From: an uncultured Spirochaetales bacterium
GTDB lineage: Bacteria; Spirochaetota; Spirochaetia; Sphaerochaetales; Sphaerochaetaceae
Assembly: GCA_949299185.1 (NCBI GenBank)
Contig: CASFZR010000003.1
Location: 1-64,000 of the forward strand
Reading direction: 5' to 3'
Length of the DNA stretch: 64,000 bases
Shown: positions 36,112-44,024 of the stretch, one piece after another
Position numbering within the stretch: position 1 is the stretch's first letter
How the letters are laid out: each line of letters begins with the position of its first letter
The notes under the pieces: generated by a model
Database searches by the model: none
What the model was told of the DNA's origin: nothing
What the model saw: the letters and a program-made list of their open reading frames with translations, nothing else
Position numbers and translations under genes: made by a program

Positions 36112-36841
36112 CTGCCCCCTTGTGCCGTGCGATAAGCTCGGCCTTCCTGAATATCTTTTCGAATCTCTGCATCTCGCTCTCTGAGAGCGCGGCCCTCTCG
36201 CATATGTCCACCAGAAGCTGCTCGGTCCACTTCCTTTCGTCTGCGAGCTTGAAATAGCCCATTGCCTCCAGATGGTCCGCCATCTCCTTGCCGGCTCCAC
36301 GGATCCTCTCATGCGATACCGCCGTCATGCCGGTCGGGTACTTCGCCGCCCCCTGGAAGAGGGCGTAGCAGATTATCTGCACGGCCTGGGAGAGATTGAG
36401 CGATGGAAAGCGCTCGGAGGTATCTATGGTGACGATCGAGGAGCAGGCCGCGACCTCTTCATCGGTCAGTCCGTCGGACTCCCTGCCGAAGACGATCGAG
36501 ATATCACCATCTGGCAGTGCCTTGAGCTTCTCTGCAAGCTGCTCCGGCGAGTAGGCGCTCATCTTGCGGAACTTTCCCCTGCGTCTCGTGGCTCCTACCG
36601 TGAAGATACTGCCGCTCAGGGCCTCTTCAAGGGTGTCGAAGCGCTCTGCGTTCTCCCACACGTCCGAGGCGTGGAGAGCCAGCGTCCTGACCCTGTCCTC
36701 ATCATATTCGCGCCCGCCGACTATCACCAGGCGCTCTATTCCCATCGTCTTCGCGGCGCGGCACGCGGAGCCGATGTTCGCCCCGTCCTGCGTGTCTACC
36801 AGGACTATGCGCACCCGCTGAAGATATCCATCTCTTTCCAT
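36098..36841 (-). CDS. TrmJ-like SpoU-family RNA methyltransferase
   Basis: 247 residues. SPOUT enzyme using S-adenosylmethionine to 2'-O-methylate RNA. VRIVLVDTQDGANIGSACRA (motif 1), SIVFGRESDGLTDEEVAAC (motif 2) and LNLSQAVQIICYALFQ (motif 3) match TrmJ (tRNA position 32) best. A C-terminal helical tail of about 80 residues is also TrmJ-like. First gene of a TrmJ-GDPD-DUF362 cluster. TACAAT ends 7 nt before the ATG and no ribosome site is present. Confidence 0.88.
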   Translation of the reverse strand: MERDGYLQRVRIVLVDTQDGANIGSACRAAKTMGIERLVIVGGREYDEDRVRTLALHASDVWENAERFDTLEEALSGSIFTVGATRRRGKFRKMSAYSPEQLAEKLKALPDGDISIVFGRESDGLTDEEVAACSSIVTIDTSERFPSLNLSQAVQIICYALFQGAAKYPTGMTAVSHERIRGAGKEMADHLEAMGYFKLADERKWTEQLLVDICERAALSESEMQRFEKIFRKAELIARHKGADDES

Positions 36842-36848
36842 GGCGCTG

Positions 36849-36854
36849 ATTGTA
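36849..36854 (-). promoter_or_regulatory. -10 element (TACAAT) of the TrmJ-like gene, leaderless arrangement
   Basis: On the minus strand TACAAT, seven bases, ATG at 36841. It lies back to back with the promoter at 36862-36891. Confidence 0.45.
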
Positions 36855-36861
36855 TTCCGTA

Positions 36862-36891
36862 TTGCGTGTTTTTACCATAGCGAGGTATAAT
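36862..36891 (+). promoter_or_regulatory. promoter of the AI-2E-family gene, leaderless arrangement
   Basis: TTGCGT (36862-36867), 18 nt, perfect TATAAT (36886-36891), then seven bases to the ATG at 36899. One of the clearest cases in the window. Confidence 0.6.
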
Positions 36892-36898
36892 CCCCTCC

Positions 36899-38083
36899 AT
36901 GACTCCGGCACCATCCGATAGCACAATGAAGATCATCAGGGATGTCCTTATATGCATCGTTGCTGTTCTCTTCTTCGCGGTCATGAAGGTGACTGCCTCG
37001 ATCATCGTGCCGATGGTCATCGCGTTCTTCATCTTCATACTGATCAACCCGATGCTCTCACGTATGGATAAGCTGCGCGTGCCGCGTCTTCTATCGATGC
37101 TGATCGTGCTTCTGATCGTGGCCGCTGTCTTCGTCCTCTTCCTCTATATCTTCTTCGTCATGGTGAATATGCTCATGCGCCCTGACACTGGGATATCGGC
37201 ATACGCGGCAAGGGTCGCGCAGCTCGATATGGCGGCCTCGGCCTGGCTGGCTCCGTATCTGGATGAGAACCCGGAGACCTTCAGCCTCCTCAGCTGGCTC
37301 AACATAAACTGGTACTCGGTGCTTATATCCGGCCTCTCGTCGGTCTCCAGCAAGTTCATCTCGGTCCTTTCGGACGCGCTTCTGGTATTCCTCTACCTGA
37401 TGTTCATAATCCTTGAGAGGCAGACGGTGATGCCGAAGCTCCTGGCGGCGCTTCCTCGCGGTAAGGTCCAGAGGGCCTCGCAGATGGTCGAGAGGATGAA
37501 CAGGCAGACCTCGCGCTACCTGCTGACGAAGGTGATAATCAGCGTCGCGACCGGTATCATGTTCTACTTCGCCTCGATCATCTCCCATCTGGACTTCGCC
37601 CTCGTGTGGGGAGTGCTTGCCGTCATACTGAACTTCATTCCCACCATCGGCTCTATCGTCTGTACCGCCGGCACGATAATAATGGCGATAATACAGTTCG
37701 CCCCTGATTGGGGGAATATCATATATGTCACGCTGCTGATGATCTCCATCGAGATGGTGCTTGGCAACATCATCGATCCGAGGCTGCAGGGCGTGCAGCT
37801 GAATATCTCGCCGCTGGTCATACTCGTGTCCCTCGCGATCTGGGGCTATGTCTGGGGAATCCCCGGGATGTTCCTTGCCGTCCCGCTTACATCGATCATC
37901 CAGATCATCTGCGCCAACGTGCCGTCCCTGCGTCCCATCGCGATCATGCTCTCGGAAGGCCGCTATTATCGTAAGGACTACGACAGGAAGCGCAAGCGCA
38001 AGAAGCTGGTCCATGAAGAGACGGGGGACGTGGAGATGCCGGAGGCCATGTCCGATCATATCGAGGACAACGGCGGCCTCTGA
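36899..38083 (+). CDS. AI-2E-family (PerM-like) membrane transporter
   Basis: 394 residues, seven to eight membrane helices. The N-terminal helix pairs (DVLICIVAVLFFAVMKVTAS, IIVPMVIAFFIFILINPMLS) and the conserved C-terminal PTIGSIVCTAGTIIMA, GNIIDPRLQGVQLNISPLVI and GIPGMFLAVPLTSI blocks are diagnostic of the family. Members export autoinducer-2 or act as Na+/H+ or other efflux proteins; the substrate is unknown. The extra C-terminal tail (from about residue 362) is Lys/Arg- then acid-rich and cytosolic. The stop directly abuts the convergent YdcZ-like gene. Confidence 0.9.
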   Translation: MTPAPSDSTMKIIRDVLICIVAVLFFAVMKVTASIIVPMVIAFFIFILINPMLSRMDKLRVPRLLSMLIVLLIVAAVFVLFLYIFFVMVNMLMRPDTGISAYAARVAQLDMAASAWLAPYLDENPETFSLLSWLNINWYSVLISGLSSVSSKFISVLSDALLVFLYLMFIILERQTVMPKLLAALPRGKVQRASQMVERMNRQTSRYLLTKVIISVATGIMFYFASIISHLDFALVWGVLAVILNFIPTIGSIVCTAGTIIMAIIQFAPDWGNIIYVTLLMISIEMVLGNIIDPRLQGVQLNISPLVILVSLAIWGYVWGIPGMFLAVPLTSIIQIICANVPSLRPIAIMLSEGRYYRKDYDRKRKRKKLVHEETGDVEMPEAMSDHIEDNGGL

Positions 38084-38971
38084 TCAGTCGCGCCAGGATA
38101 TCGCGAGGCCGGCAAGCATCAGCACCGAGCCGATGATGAGCGAAGGATAGAGCCTGGAGTATACCACCCAGTCGAGGATTGCTGCCGTAAGTAGCTGCCC
38201 CGCGGACATAAGCACCGATGACACGGCTCCAGGAAGGCGGGGGATCACGGTATTCGATGACACGACAACCACGCATGCCAGCGCGCCTCCACCGACGATG
38301 GTCAGGAAGGGGAGGGATGGCAGTGCCGAGAGCGCCTCTGCCGTGGCTTCCCCTCTCGTGATGAAGGCGAAGAGCGCTATCCCGATAAGCCCTGATACCA
38401 CGTTCTGCCGCGCTGAGAAGAACGCGCCCTTATAGGAGGCGAAGCGTGCGTTATATGCCATCTGCAGCATGGTGATCACGCCGGCAAGCACCGCTATGAG
38501 CGCGTAGCCTATCCTTATCTCCTCGCCCGAGAAGAGCATCATGATCGCTATCGAGAAGGCTGTGATCGCCAGTGAGGCTATCCTACGTCCGCTTATGCGC
38601 CTTCTCTCCATCCACATCCATCCCGTGATATCCAGCACGGTGCCTGCCAGGCATTGCCCGAACACGGCTGCGGCCATTGCTATCGTCGCGCCCGTGGCCC
38701 TAACGGAGAAGTAGTTGCACGTTATCACGACAAGGCCGAAGAGACCGCCGAACCAGAGATACCAAGGCGCCTTACTGCGTTTGGGATTGACCGTCCCGTT
38801 CTTCCTGAAGGCTATCATTATCGCCGATAGAGTGATGATACCCACCGCCTGGTTCACCAGTATAGAGGCGCTGTTGGAAGTGGCCTCTCCAAGCTCGGTA
38901 TTGAATATGACCATGACGGAGATCACCGCTCCGGTGAGGAACGCCATGATCAGGCAAAGGCTTCTCTTCAT
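38084..38971 (-). CDS. DMT-superfamily permease, two fused YdcZ (DUF606) units
   Basis: 295 residues, about ten membrane helices. Two homologous halves are visible: residues about 1-140 (LTGAVISVMVIFNTELGEAT ... ATIAMAAAVFGQCLAGTVLD) and about 150-295 (LAGVITMLQMAYNARFAS ... AVSSVLMSAGQLLTAAILDW). Each carries the G-Q-x-L helix of YdcZ-type proteins, which are often encoded as separate small subunits. ATG 38971 is preferred because the hydrophobic N-terminus starts there; the longer frame adds a polar stretch. Its promoter is nearly ideal and leaderless. Substrate unknown. Confidence 0.85.
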   Translation of the reverse strand: MKRSLCLIMAFLTGAVISVMVIFNTELGEATSNSASILVNQAVGIITLSAIMIAFRKNGTVNPKRSKAPWYLWFGGLFGLVVITCNYFSVRATGATIAMAAAVFGQCLAGTVLDITGWMWMERRRISGRRIASLAITAFSIAIMMLFSGEEIRIGYALIAVLAGVITMLQMAYNARFASYKGAFFSARQNVVSGLIGIALFAFITRGEATAEALSALPSLPFLTIVGGGALACVVVVSSNTVIPRLPGAVSSVLMSAGQLLTAAILDWVVYSRLYPSLIIGSVLMLAGLAISWRD

Positions 38972-38978
38972 ATGCCGG

Positions 38979-39007
38979 AGGATAGGGGGAAAGCCAGGCT
39001 TATGCAA
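38979..39007 (-). promoter_or_regulatory. promoter of the YdcZ-like gene, leaderless arrangement
   Basis: On the minus strand TTGCAT (39002-39007), exactly 17 nt, TATCCT (38979-38984), then seven bases to the ATG at 38971. Confidence 0.6.
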
Positions 39008-39062
39008 GCGCGATGTTGACTGACTGCCCCTTCTCGCATCAGAATCTCCGGAGGAGGAGAAC

Positions 39063-39671
39063 ATGGAGATAGTCTGCCTTGACCTTGAGGGCGTGCTTGT
39101 GCCTGAGATCTGGATCGCATTTGCCGAGAAGACCGGTATCCCGGAGCTACGGAGGACGACGAGGGATGAACCTGATTACGATAAGCTGATGGCCTACCGC
39201 ATCGCGATACTCAAGGAACATTCGCTCCGCCTTTCCGATATCCAGGACGTGATCGCGACGATCAGGCCGCTGGAGGGAGCAAGGGATTTCCTTGATCAGC
39301 TCAGGGAGATGACGCAGGTCGTGATCCTCTCAGACACGTTCCAGGAGTTCGCCCTGCCCTTGATGAGGCAGCTTGGCTATCCCACGATCCTCTGCAACAG
39401 CCTCCGCGTCTCCGCAGACGGCATGATAGAGGGCATCAGGATGAGGTGCGAGAACGGTAAGAAGAGGGCGATAGAGGCCTTCTCCTCGATCGGCTTCCGC
39501 ACCTTCGCATCCGGTGACAGCTATAACGATCTTGCCATGATCCGCAAGGCCGATGGCGGCTGCCTCTTCCGCGCTCCTGAGAACATACTGGAGAGCGAGA
39601 AGGACCTTGTGCTGACACGCACCTATGACGAGCTTCTCTCGAGGATAAGGAGCTTCATCGAGAATGGATAG
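39063..39671 (+). CDS. thrH: ThrH-like phosphoserine phosphatase / homoserine phosphotransferase
   Basis: 202 residues, HAD superfamily. MEIVCLDLEGVLVPEIWIAF is the ThrH N-terminus with nucleophile Asp7 and acid/base Glu9 (DLEG instead of DxDG), a ThrH feature. VVILSDTFQEF (motif II Ser/Thr), KKRAIEAF (Lys) and ASGDSYNDLAMI (Asp pair) complete the site. It can hydrolyse phosphoserine or move its phosphate to homoserine. The ribosome site GGAGGAGG is strong. Overlaps the next small gene by 8 nt. Confidence 0.9.
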   Translation: MEIVCLDLEGVLVPEIWIAFAEKTGIPELRRTTRDEPDYDKLMAYRIAILKEHSLRLSDIQDVIATIRPLEGARDFLDQLREMTQVVILSDTFQEFALPLMRQLGYPTILCNSLRVSADGMIEGIRMRCENGKKRAIEAFSSIGFRTFASGDSYNDLAMIRKADGGCLFRAPENILESEKDLVLTRTYDELLSRIRSFIENG

Positions 39672-39867
39672 GAGACGCCGCTTCATTGTCTCTATCGTCA
39701 TGCTGATAGCTGGCATGAGCGTGGGCTTCCTGCTTCTTGGCACTGTCTATGACGGTCCGAGGTGGGTGGCGCTGCTGGTGTTCATCGTCTATCTCGTGAT
39801 AACCACCCTGGTCATCCGCTTCTCCTCCCGCTATGCCCGCTCGCTCAAGGAAGAGGAGAAGCGCTGA
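39664..39867 (+). CDS. small two-helix membrane protein
   Basis: 67 residues: basic start MDRRRRF, helix 8-27 (IVSIVMLIAGMSVGFLLLG), short loop YDGPR, helix 34-53, and a charged tail SLKEEEKR. Translationally coupled to the thrH-like gene. I do not recognise a family; it may be a small membrane anchor or a stress protein. Confidence 0.65.
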   Translation: MDRRRRFIVSIVMLIAGMSVGFLLLGTVYDGPRWVALLVFIVYLVITTLVIRFSSRYARSLKEEEKR

Positions 39868-39899
39868 TTACTACATTTTCCTCTCCATTGTGTAAATGT

Positions 39900-39919
39900 C
39901 GCATCGCGATGCGGTTTTT
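39900..39919 (+). terminator. rho-independent terminator
   Basis: CGCATCGCGATGCG (39900-39913) is a perfect palindrome (stem with CGCG loop) followed by GTTTTTAC. Confidence 0.7.
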
Positions 39920-39935
39920 ACTTGACTGAACCATC

Positions 39936-39951
39936 ATATCTGTGCAGATAT
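39936..39951 (+). promoter_or_regulatory. inverted repeat in the DksA-like gene promoter region
   Basis: ATATCT-GTGC-AGATAT, perfect 6-bp arms, lies between TTGACT (39922-39927) and TATATT (39949-39954). It could be an operator or just promoter symmetry. Confidence 0.4.
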
Positions 39952-39979
39952 ATTGCTATCATTTTGGTTAAGGGGGTTA

Positions 39980-40348
39980 ATGGCGATGGATGCTTTTACC
40001 CAGGAGATGGAAGCGAAGCTTCTTGCGGAGCGTGACGCGCTGATGAAGAAGCTCAGCAATGAAGGGGATGATTTCCGCAGCGAGGCCCAGGCTTCGTCGG
40101 GAAGGGGCGATAGCAGCGATCTGGCGTCCGATGAGGGAACCTACAGGAAGATGGAGGCCCTGAACGCGATGGATGCCAAGAAGCTCAAGGCGATAGAGGG
40201 AGCGCTGAAGAGGATCAGCGAGGGCAAGTACGGTATCTGCCTGCAGTGCGGCAAGAGGATTCCGGAAGGCAGGCTCCGCGCTATTCCAGAGGCAGTGCTT
40301 TGCATCGACTGTAAGACCGCCAATGAGAGGATGGCTGGCGGTAACTGA
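39980..40348 (+). CDS. DksA/TraR-family C4 zinc-finger protein
   Basis: 122 residues. AGGGGG 3 nt before ATG 39980. The N-terminal coiled-coil half (AFTQEMEAKLLAERDALMKK, and ASSGRGDSSDLASDEGTYRK) contains the Asp residues of the coiled-coil tip of DksA-like proteins. Residues 84-115 form the zinc finger (CLQCGKRIPEGRL ... CIDCK). Such proteins enter the RNA polymerase secondary channel and modulate the stringent response. Monocistronic between two terminators. Confidence 0.9.
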   Translation: MAMDAFTQEMEAKLLAERDALMKKLSNEGDDFRSEAQASSGRGDSSDLASDEGTYRKMEALNAMDAKKLKAIEGALKRISEGKYGICLQCGKRIPEGRLRAIPEAVLCIDCKTANERMAGGN

Positions 40349-40355
40349 TAAGAGA

Positions 40356-40383
40356 AGAGCTGTCGCGTCGGTGCGGCAGCTCT
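40356..40383. terminator. bidirectional terminator
   Basis: AGAGCTGTCGC (40356-40366) and GCGGCAGCTCT (40373-40383) pair with one G-T, 6-nt loop, then CTGTTTCTC. Serves the DksA-like gene and perhaps the convergent hydrolase. Confidence 0.7.
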
Positions 40384-40404
40384 CTGTTTCTCATTGATGA
40401 GGAT

Positions 40405-41034
40405 TCATCTCATATAGGGATTGGTATTCCTCTCGTATCCTATCGTGGTCATTCCGCCATGTCCTGGCAGTACCCGTGTCTCCGAGGGTAGGGCTCCTAA
40501 TTCCTTCAGCGATGAGAGTATCATGGTGTAGTCACCGCCGAGGTCGGTCCTGCCGATGCCGCCTTGGAAGAGCGTATCGCCGGAGAACAGCACTCCGTCC
40601 TTCTCGGAATAGATCGAGACAGAGCCCTCTGTATGCCCCGGAGTCTCCATGATGGAGAAGGGGCCCTCATAGCATCCGTATCCCATGATATCCTCGGGAA
40701 TGCGTATATCCCTTATATCCTCAAGGAACGCCTGATCGAATGACAGGAGCATCTGCCTCAGCGTCCTCCCATCATCCTCAAGGTACGGCATGTCCTTCTC
40801 CGAAAGGTATATCCTGATGCCAGGGAAGGCCTCCCTCAGCGCCGCGAGTCCGAATACATGGTCATGATGGCCGTGCGTCAGGAGGACGCTCTCTGGAACG
40901 AGGGAGCTTTCCCTAAGCTCATCGATCACCGCGTCTGCCGGATACGGGGCGTCTATGATCACGACGCGGCCGTCATCCTCTGCGATGTAGCAGTTGGTGG
41001 CATATGGTCCCAGGGAAAGCGCCTTTATCCTCAT
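40405..41034 (-). CDS. metallo-beta-lactamase-fold hydrolase (glyoxalase II-like)
   Basis: 209 residues. The metal motif is complete: LTHGHHDHVFGL, PGHTEGSVSIY, FSGDTLFQGGIGRTDL and PGHGGMTTIGYE; the latter two resemble YcbL/GloB-type enzymes. The substrate could be a glutathione- or other thiol ester. The start overlaps the stop of the upstream RNA-binding-protein gene (TGATG), so they are coupled. Confidence 0.9.
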   Translation of the reverse strand: MRIKALSLGPYATNCYIAEDDGRVVIIDAPYPADAVIDELRESSLVPESVLLTHGHHDHVFGLAALREAFPGIRIYLSEKDMPYLEDDGRTLRQMLLSFDQAFLEDIRDIRIPEDIMGYGCYEGPFSIMETPGHTEGSVSIYSEKDGVLFSGDTLFQGGIGRTDLGGDYTMILSSLKELGALPSETRVLPGHGGMTTIGYERNTNPYMR

Positions 41035-41639
41035 CAGTCCTGCTTCTCAGCCTCTTTCGCTCCGCCCTTCTTCTCCGCGAATGAGACAGATGCGGTGCGT
41101 CCGTTGATATCCATGCCTGAGACCTTCTCGATGGCCTTCTGGCAGTTCTCCTCGCTCATGGTGACGAACGAGTACTTGTCATGGATCCTGATCGCGTAGA
41201 TATCATCGCGGGTGATGCCAAGCACGCCCTGCAGGAGCTTCGAGAGATCCTTCGCGTAGAGATGCTTCATCTTGCCCACGTTGATATAGATGGTCTTCGC
41301 CCCTTCCGGGATGACACGCTCCGGCTTCGGCTCCGCCTTTGCCTTCTCCTGGGCCTGACGTGGCTCGGATGCGGTCCTGGGCTTCTCTGGCCTGTCTGGC
41401 CTGCTTCTTCTCTCACCCTTCTTCTCCGGGGCCTTCCTGCCCTCGGCTGCCAGCATCAGGAGGTATGCTGAGAACGCGCTCCTAGTGAAGAACGGAACGC
41501 TCTTCCTGATGATTCCCTTGAGCCTCTCAAGCTCTTCCGGCCTCTCCTTCCTCATGGCTTCGAGGAGGCTGCCGATCCTCTGCTGAAGATCCTCGTCTGA
41601 GAGGCCCTTCATCTCTTCTTTCTCCATTCTTTTCTCCAT
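41034..41639 (-). CDS. stand-alone DbpA-type RNA-binding domain protein
   Basis: 201 residues. Residues about 1-70 are helical (LSDEDLQQRIGSLLEAMRKE), about 70-115 a basic Lys/Arg/Pro/Glu linker, and about 120-190 an RRM-like fold: KTIYINVGKMKHLYAKDLSK, LQGVLGITRDDIYAIRIHDK, YSFVTMSEENCQKAIE. This matches the C-terminal RNA-binding domain of DEAD-box helicase DbpA, but no helicase is attached. The ATG at 41639 is chosen because the frame further upstream is a leader with strong secondary structure. No good ribosome site is seen; one may be masked by the ACCCGATCGGGT palindrome. It is the first gene of an operon with a metallo-hydrolase. Confidence 0.82.
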   Translation of the reverse strand: MEKRMEKEEMKGLSDEDLQQRIGSLLEAMRKERPEELERLKGIIRKSVPFFTRSAFSAYLLMLAAEGRKAPEKKGERRSRPDRPEKPRTASEPRQAQEKAKAEPKPERVIPEGAKTIYINVGKMKHLYAKDLSKLLQGVLGITRDDIYAIRIHDKYSFVTMSEENCQKAIEKVSGMDINGRTASVSFAEKKGGAKEAEKQD

Positions 41640-41640
41640 A

Positions 41641-41725
41641 ATCACCCGATCGGGTTGGAAATATGCCCTAGATGGGTATTGGGCAACCGTGGAGTTTCCG
41701 GCAGGAAAGGTCCGGACTACCACGG
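41641..41725 (-). promoter_or_regulatory. structured 5' leader of the DbpA-domain gene
   Basis: Read on the minus strand, the leader has CCGTGG...CCACGG pairing (extended by AGT/ACT after a bulge) enclosing TTTCC-TGCC-GGAAA, then TGCCC...GGGCA, then the palindrome ACCCGATCGGGT just before the ATG. TTGACA-N17-CATTCT upstream (-35 at 41758-41763) is a fitting promoter. The dense stem content in an ~85-nt leader suggests autoregulation by the RNA-binding product (inference). Confidence 0.45.
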
Positions 41726-41755
41726 TCAATGAAAGAATGATTGAATGGTGCTTGT

Positions 41756-41786
41756 TTGTCAATAAACACCCCATATGTGATACACT
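41756..41786 (+). promoter_or_regulatory. promoter of the coiled-coil gene, leaderless arrangement
   Basis: TTGTCA (41756-41761), 19 nt, TACACT (41781-41786), then six bases to the ATG at 41793. The -35 overlaps the divergent TTGACA. Confidence 0.45.
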
Positions 41787-41792
41787 CTTATC

Positions 41793-42845
41793 ATGAGCGC
41801 GAGAGAGGAACTTCTGAAGGAGAACGAGGAGAGCATACGCGAGTGCGAGGCCAGGATAGCGGCACTGATGCTCTCACTCGGCAGGAAGGGCGTCGAGAAC
41901 GCTTCCTCCCTCTCTCTTTCAATCGGTCAGCGCCTCCTCTCTGAGTGCTATGATAGGATCGCGGAGCGCCGGAAGGCTGAGGAGAGGCTTTCCTCCATAA
42001 GGAGCGCCTCTGCAGAGCATGAGGGCCGGCGTGAGAGTCTCGCGGAGAAGGATAGGGAGAGAGGCAGGCTTGATGAGCGTCTTGCTACCCTTGAATCCCA
42101 GCTCGGCGCGATCATATATGAGCGCTGCACATTCTCCCTTCTGGATAAGTCCCGCTATGAGCGCGTCTACCATGACATAGAGAAGGACGGTAAGAAGAAC
42201 GGGGGGCTTCTCAGGAATGTCGGACAGCGGCGGCGCTTTGCCCGTTATGCCCGCATCGCCGAATCCGATGACTCCGCGACTGGCCTTGACGGTAGCGCGA
42301 CACGCACGCTTTCAGAGATAAGGGAGATCAAGGAGGAGCTTGCGAGGCTCGATGGAGAGAGGAAGAGCCTTTCTACCATCATCGCTTCCAAGCGCCATTC
42401 CTACCGGGCCATGTCCCATGGAGGCATAGAGAGGGCGGAGAAGGCCCTTGCCGAGTGCGTAAGGCGGGAGAACGAGGCGATGGGGGGCTATGGCTCCCAG
42501 CTCTATGACAAGGGCGCGCTCTGGATCGGCGATGATACCCCTTCTTCCATGCTTTCCGATCTCCAGTCGATCCTCAATGAGAAGCGGCTCTTGGATAGGC
42601 TCCTCTCGGAGCGCGCGCGGCTTGGGCGTGAGGCGAAGGCCGATGATCTGAGGGCGCTTCTGGAGAGCGAGGAGGGGAAGCTGAGGATACTCCGCCGCGA
42701 GCGTGAGCGCATCGATGGCGAGATTGCGGAGATCGAGCGTGAGGCGGAGAGGCTCAGGGGGAATATCGAGAAGCTGCAGGGCCTATCAGAAAGGGGCGGG
42801 CGAGGAGAAGCTGACACGCTCCCCGCTCAGGGGATGGATGAATGA
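41793..42845 (+). CDS. coiled-coil protein of unknown function
   Basis: 350 residues, cytosolic, no signal or membrane segment. Heptad-like helices dominate residues about 1-100 (ELLKENEESIRECEARIAAL, RKAEERLSSIRSASAEHEGR) and 260-335 (LSERARLGREAKADDLRALL, RRERERIDGEIAEIEREAER). Between them lies a less regular centre with YERCTFSLLDKSRYERVYHD and NVGQRRRFARYARIAE. I do not recognise a family. The shape suggests a structural or adaptor protein. The last 60 nt overlap the convergent pseudouridine synthase gene. Confidence 0.65.
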   Translation: MSAREELLKENEESIRECEARIAALMLSLGRKGVENASSLSLSIGQRLLSECYDRIAERRKAEERLSSIRSASAEHEGRRESLAEKDRERGRLDERLATLESQLGAIIYERCTFSLLDKSRYERVYHDIEKDGKKNGGLLRNVGQRRRFARYARIAESDDSATGLDGSATRTLSEIREIKEELARLDGERKSLSTIIASKRHSYRAMSHGGIERAEKALAECVRRENEAMGGYGSQLYDKGALWIGDDTPSSMLSDLQSILNEKRLLDRLLSERARLGREAKADDLRALLESEEGKLRILRRERERIDGEIAEIEREAERLRGNIEKLQGLSERGGRGEADTLPAQGMDE

Positions 42846-44024
42846 GATCGAGGAGGCATGGAGCATCAGCCTCTCTCCTTCCTTCCTCGTGCCATATAGC
42901 CGGTCTCCTTTTATCGGATGTCCTATATACCTCGAATGGACCCTCAGCTGGTGGGTGCGCCCTGTCTCAGGGTAGAAGCGCACGCGCGTGTATTTCCTGC
43001 CATCGATGACCTCGATACCTATCCTCGTCCATCGCGTGACGGCTCTCTTTCCCTGCTTCCAGTCTATGATCTGATAGGGCCTGTTCTCCACATCAAGGCG
43101 CATCGGAGCGTCGATCGTTCCCTCATCCTCGGTAATCACTCCTTCCAGAAGCGCCTCATATTCCTTCTGTACCGTCTTCGCCTCGAACTGCATCGATACA
43201 TCCCGGTGCGCTTCCTTGGTGAAGGCCATGACCAGGAGTCCTGATGTATCCATATCGAGGCGATGGGTGTGGCACACCTCCGGGCTTGACGGGAAGAGAC
43301 GGTGGAACCTGTATGCGGCACTGTCCCTCTTCTCCTCTCCGCGGCCTGGGACGCTGAGCATCCCGGCATCCTTGTCTATCACGGCTATCGCGCTGTCGGC
43401 ATAGAGGAAGCGGAGTCCTAGCATCCTGGGCAGCAGGAGACCGCATCTCTCCTCGCATGGGGCATGGAAGGAAAGCGTGCCATCATCGCCTATCGTGAAC
43501 TCCGCGAGTCCCGTCATCTCCCAGTCGTTCCGGAGCGCGGTGTTCATCAGCCTCAGTCCAGCGCAGTCCCCCGTTCCTGTAGGAGCCTTGTCAGGCAGGC
43601 CGATCGTGCTTCCGTCCCAGCAGGAGAAGGAATAGAGGCCCCTTATCCTCTCAAGGCTGGCCTCGGTAAGCGCCTTGCGCTCCGCAGCAAGCTCCGTCTC
43701 ACCCGCGGCGATGCGCTCTGTCAGCTCATGGATGCGCTCGTCGTTCAGCGTGGCCGCCTTGGCGTATTCGTTCTTAGAGAAGCATGGATTGACATAGCCT
43801 GGAGCCGTTGGAGAGCCATTGATCAGTCCGGAGAATGACCGGAGGATACGTTCTCCTCCTCCATTCGTCCTGACCGTCATCACCGCGAATGTCGGCCTCT
43901 TGCTGATTGCGGAGAGCCTGCGCTCCTGAGATGGGGGGAATGAATATGAGTCGGCAGAGAGCATCTGGGCGGCCATCTTCCTAGCCTCATCCCGCGCTGC
44001 CTCTGTCTCAAGGAAGGCTATCAT
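42786..44024 (-). CDS. RluA-family pseudouridine synthase with a long N-terminal extension
   Basis: 412 residues. The catalytic domain (about 195-405) has HRLDMDTSGLLVMAFTKEAH with the catalytic Asp, KTVQKEYEALLEG, RTHQLRVHSRYIGHPIKGD and LMLHASSISF. The N-terminal ~190 residues (EERIHELTERIAAGETELAA, SFPPSQERRLSAISK) are not the usual S4 domain. They resemble the N-terminal extension of some large RluA-like proteins I recall from gammaproteobacteria, where its role is unclear. Acts on rRNA or tRNA uridines. Coupled to the upstream HAD gene (ATGA). Confidence 0.88.
   Translation of the reverse strand: MIAFLETEAARDEARKMAAQMLSADSYSFPPSQERRLSAISKRPTFAVMTVRTNGGGERILRSFSGLINGSPTAPGYVNPCFSKNEYAKAATLNDERIHELTERIAAGETELAAERKALTEASLERIRGLYSFSCWDGSTIGLPDKAPTGTGDCAGLRLMNTALRNDWEMTGLAEFTIGDDGTLSFHAPCEERCGLLLPRMLGLRFLYADSAIAVIDKDAGMLSVPGRGEEKRDSAAYRFHRLFPSSPEVCHTHRLDMDTSGLLVMAFTKEAHRDVSMQFEAKTVQKEYEALLEGVITEDEGTIDAPMRLDVENRPYQIIDWKQGKRAVTRWTRIGIEVIDGRKYTRVRFYPETGRTHQLRVHSRYIGHPIKGDRLYGTRKEGERLMLHASSISFIHPLSGERVSFSSPAPF

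Noticed and set aside
37091..38059. Long open frame antisense to the AI-2E-family gene
   Set aside because: Its product is a low-complexity His/Asp/Arg-rich string mirroring the codon bias of the real gene; no start signals or motifs.
41695..41725. A string resembling the RNase P RNA core (AGGAAAGGTCCGGAC)
   Set aside because: Only one short, imperfect block is present; the matching second half and the expected 300+ nt structure are absent. The stems fit better as a leader on the opposite strand.
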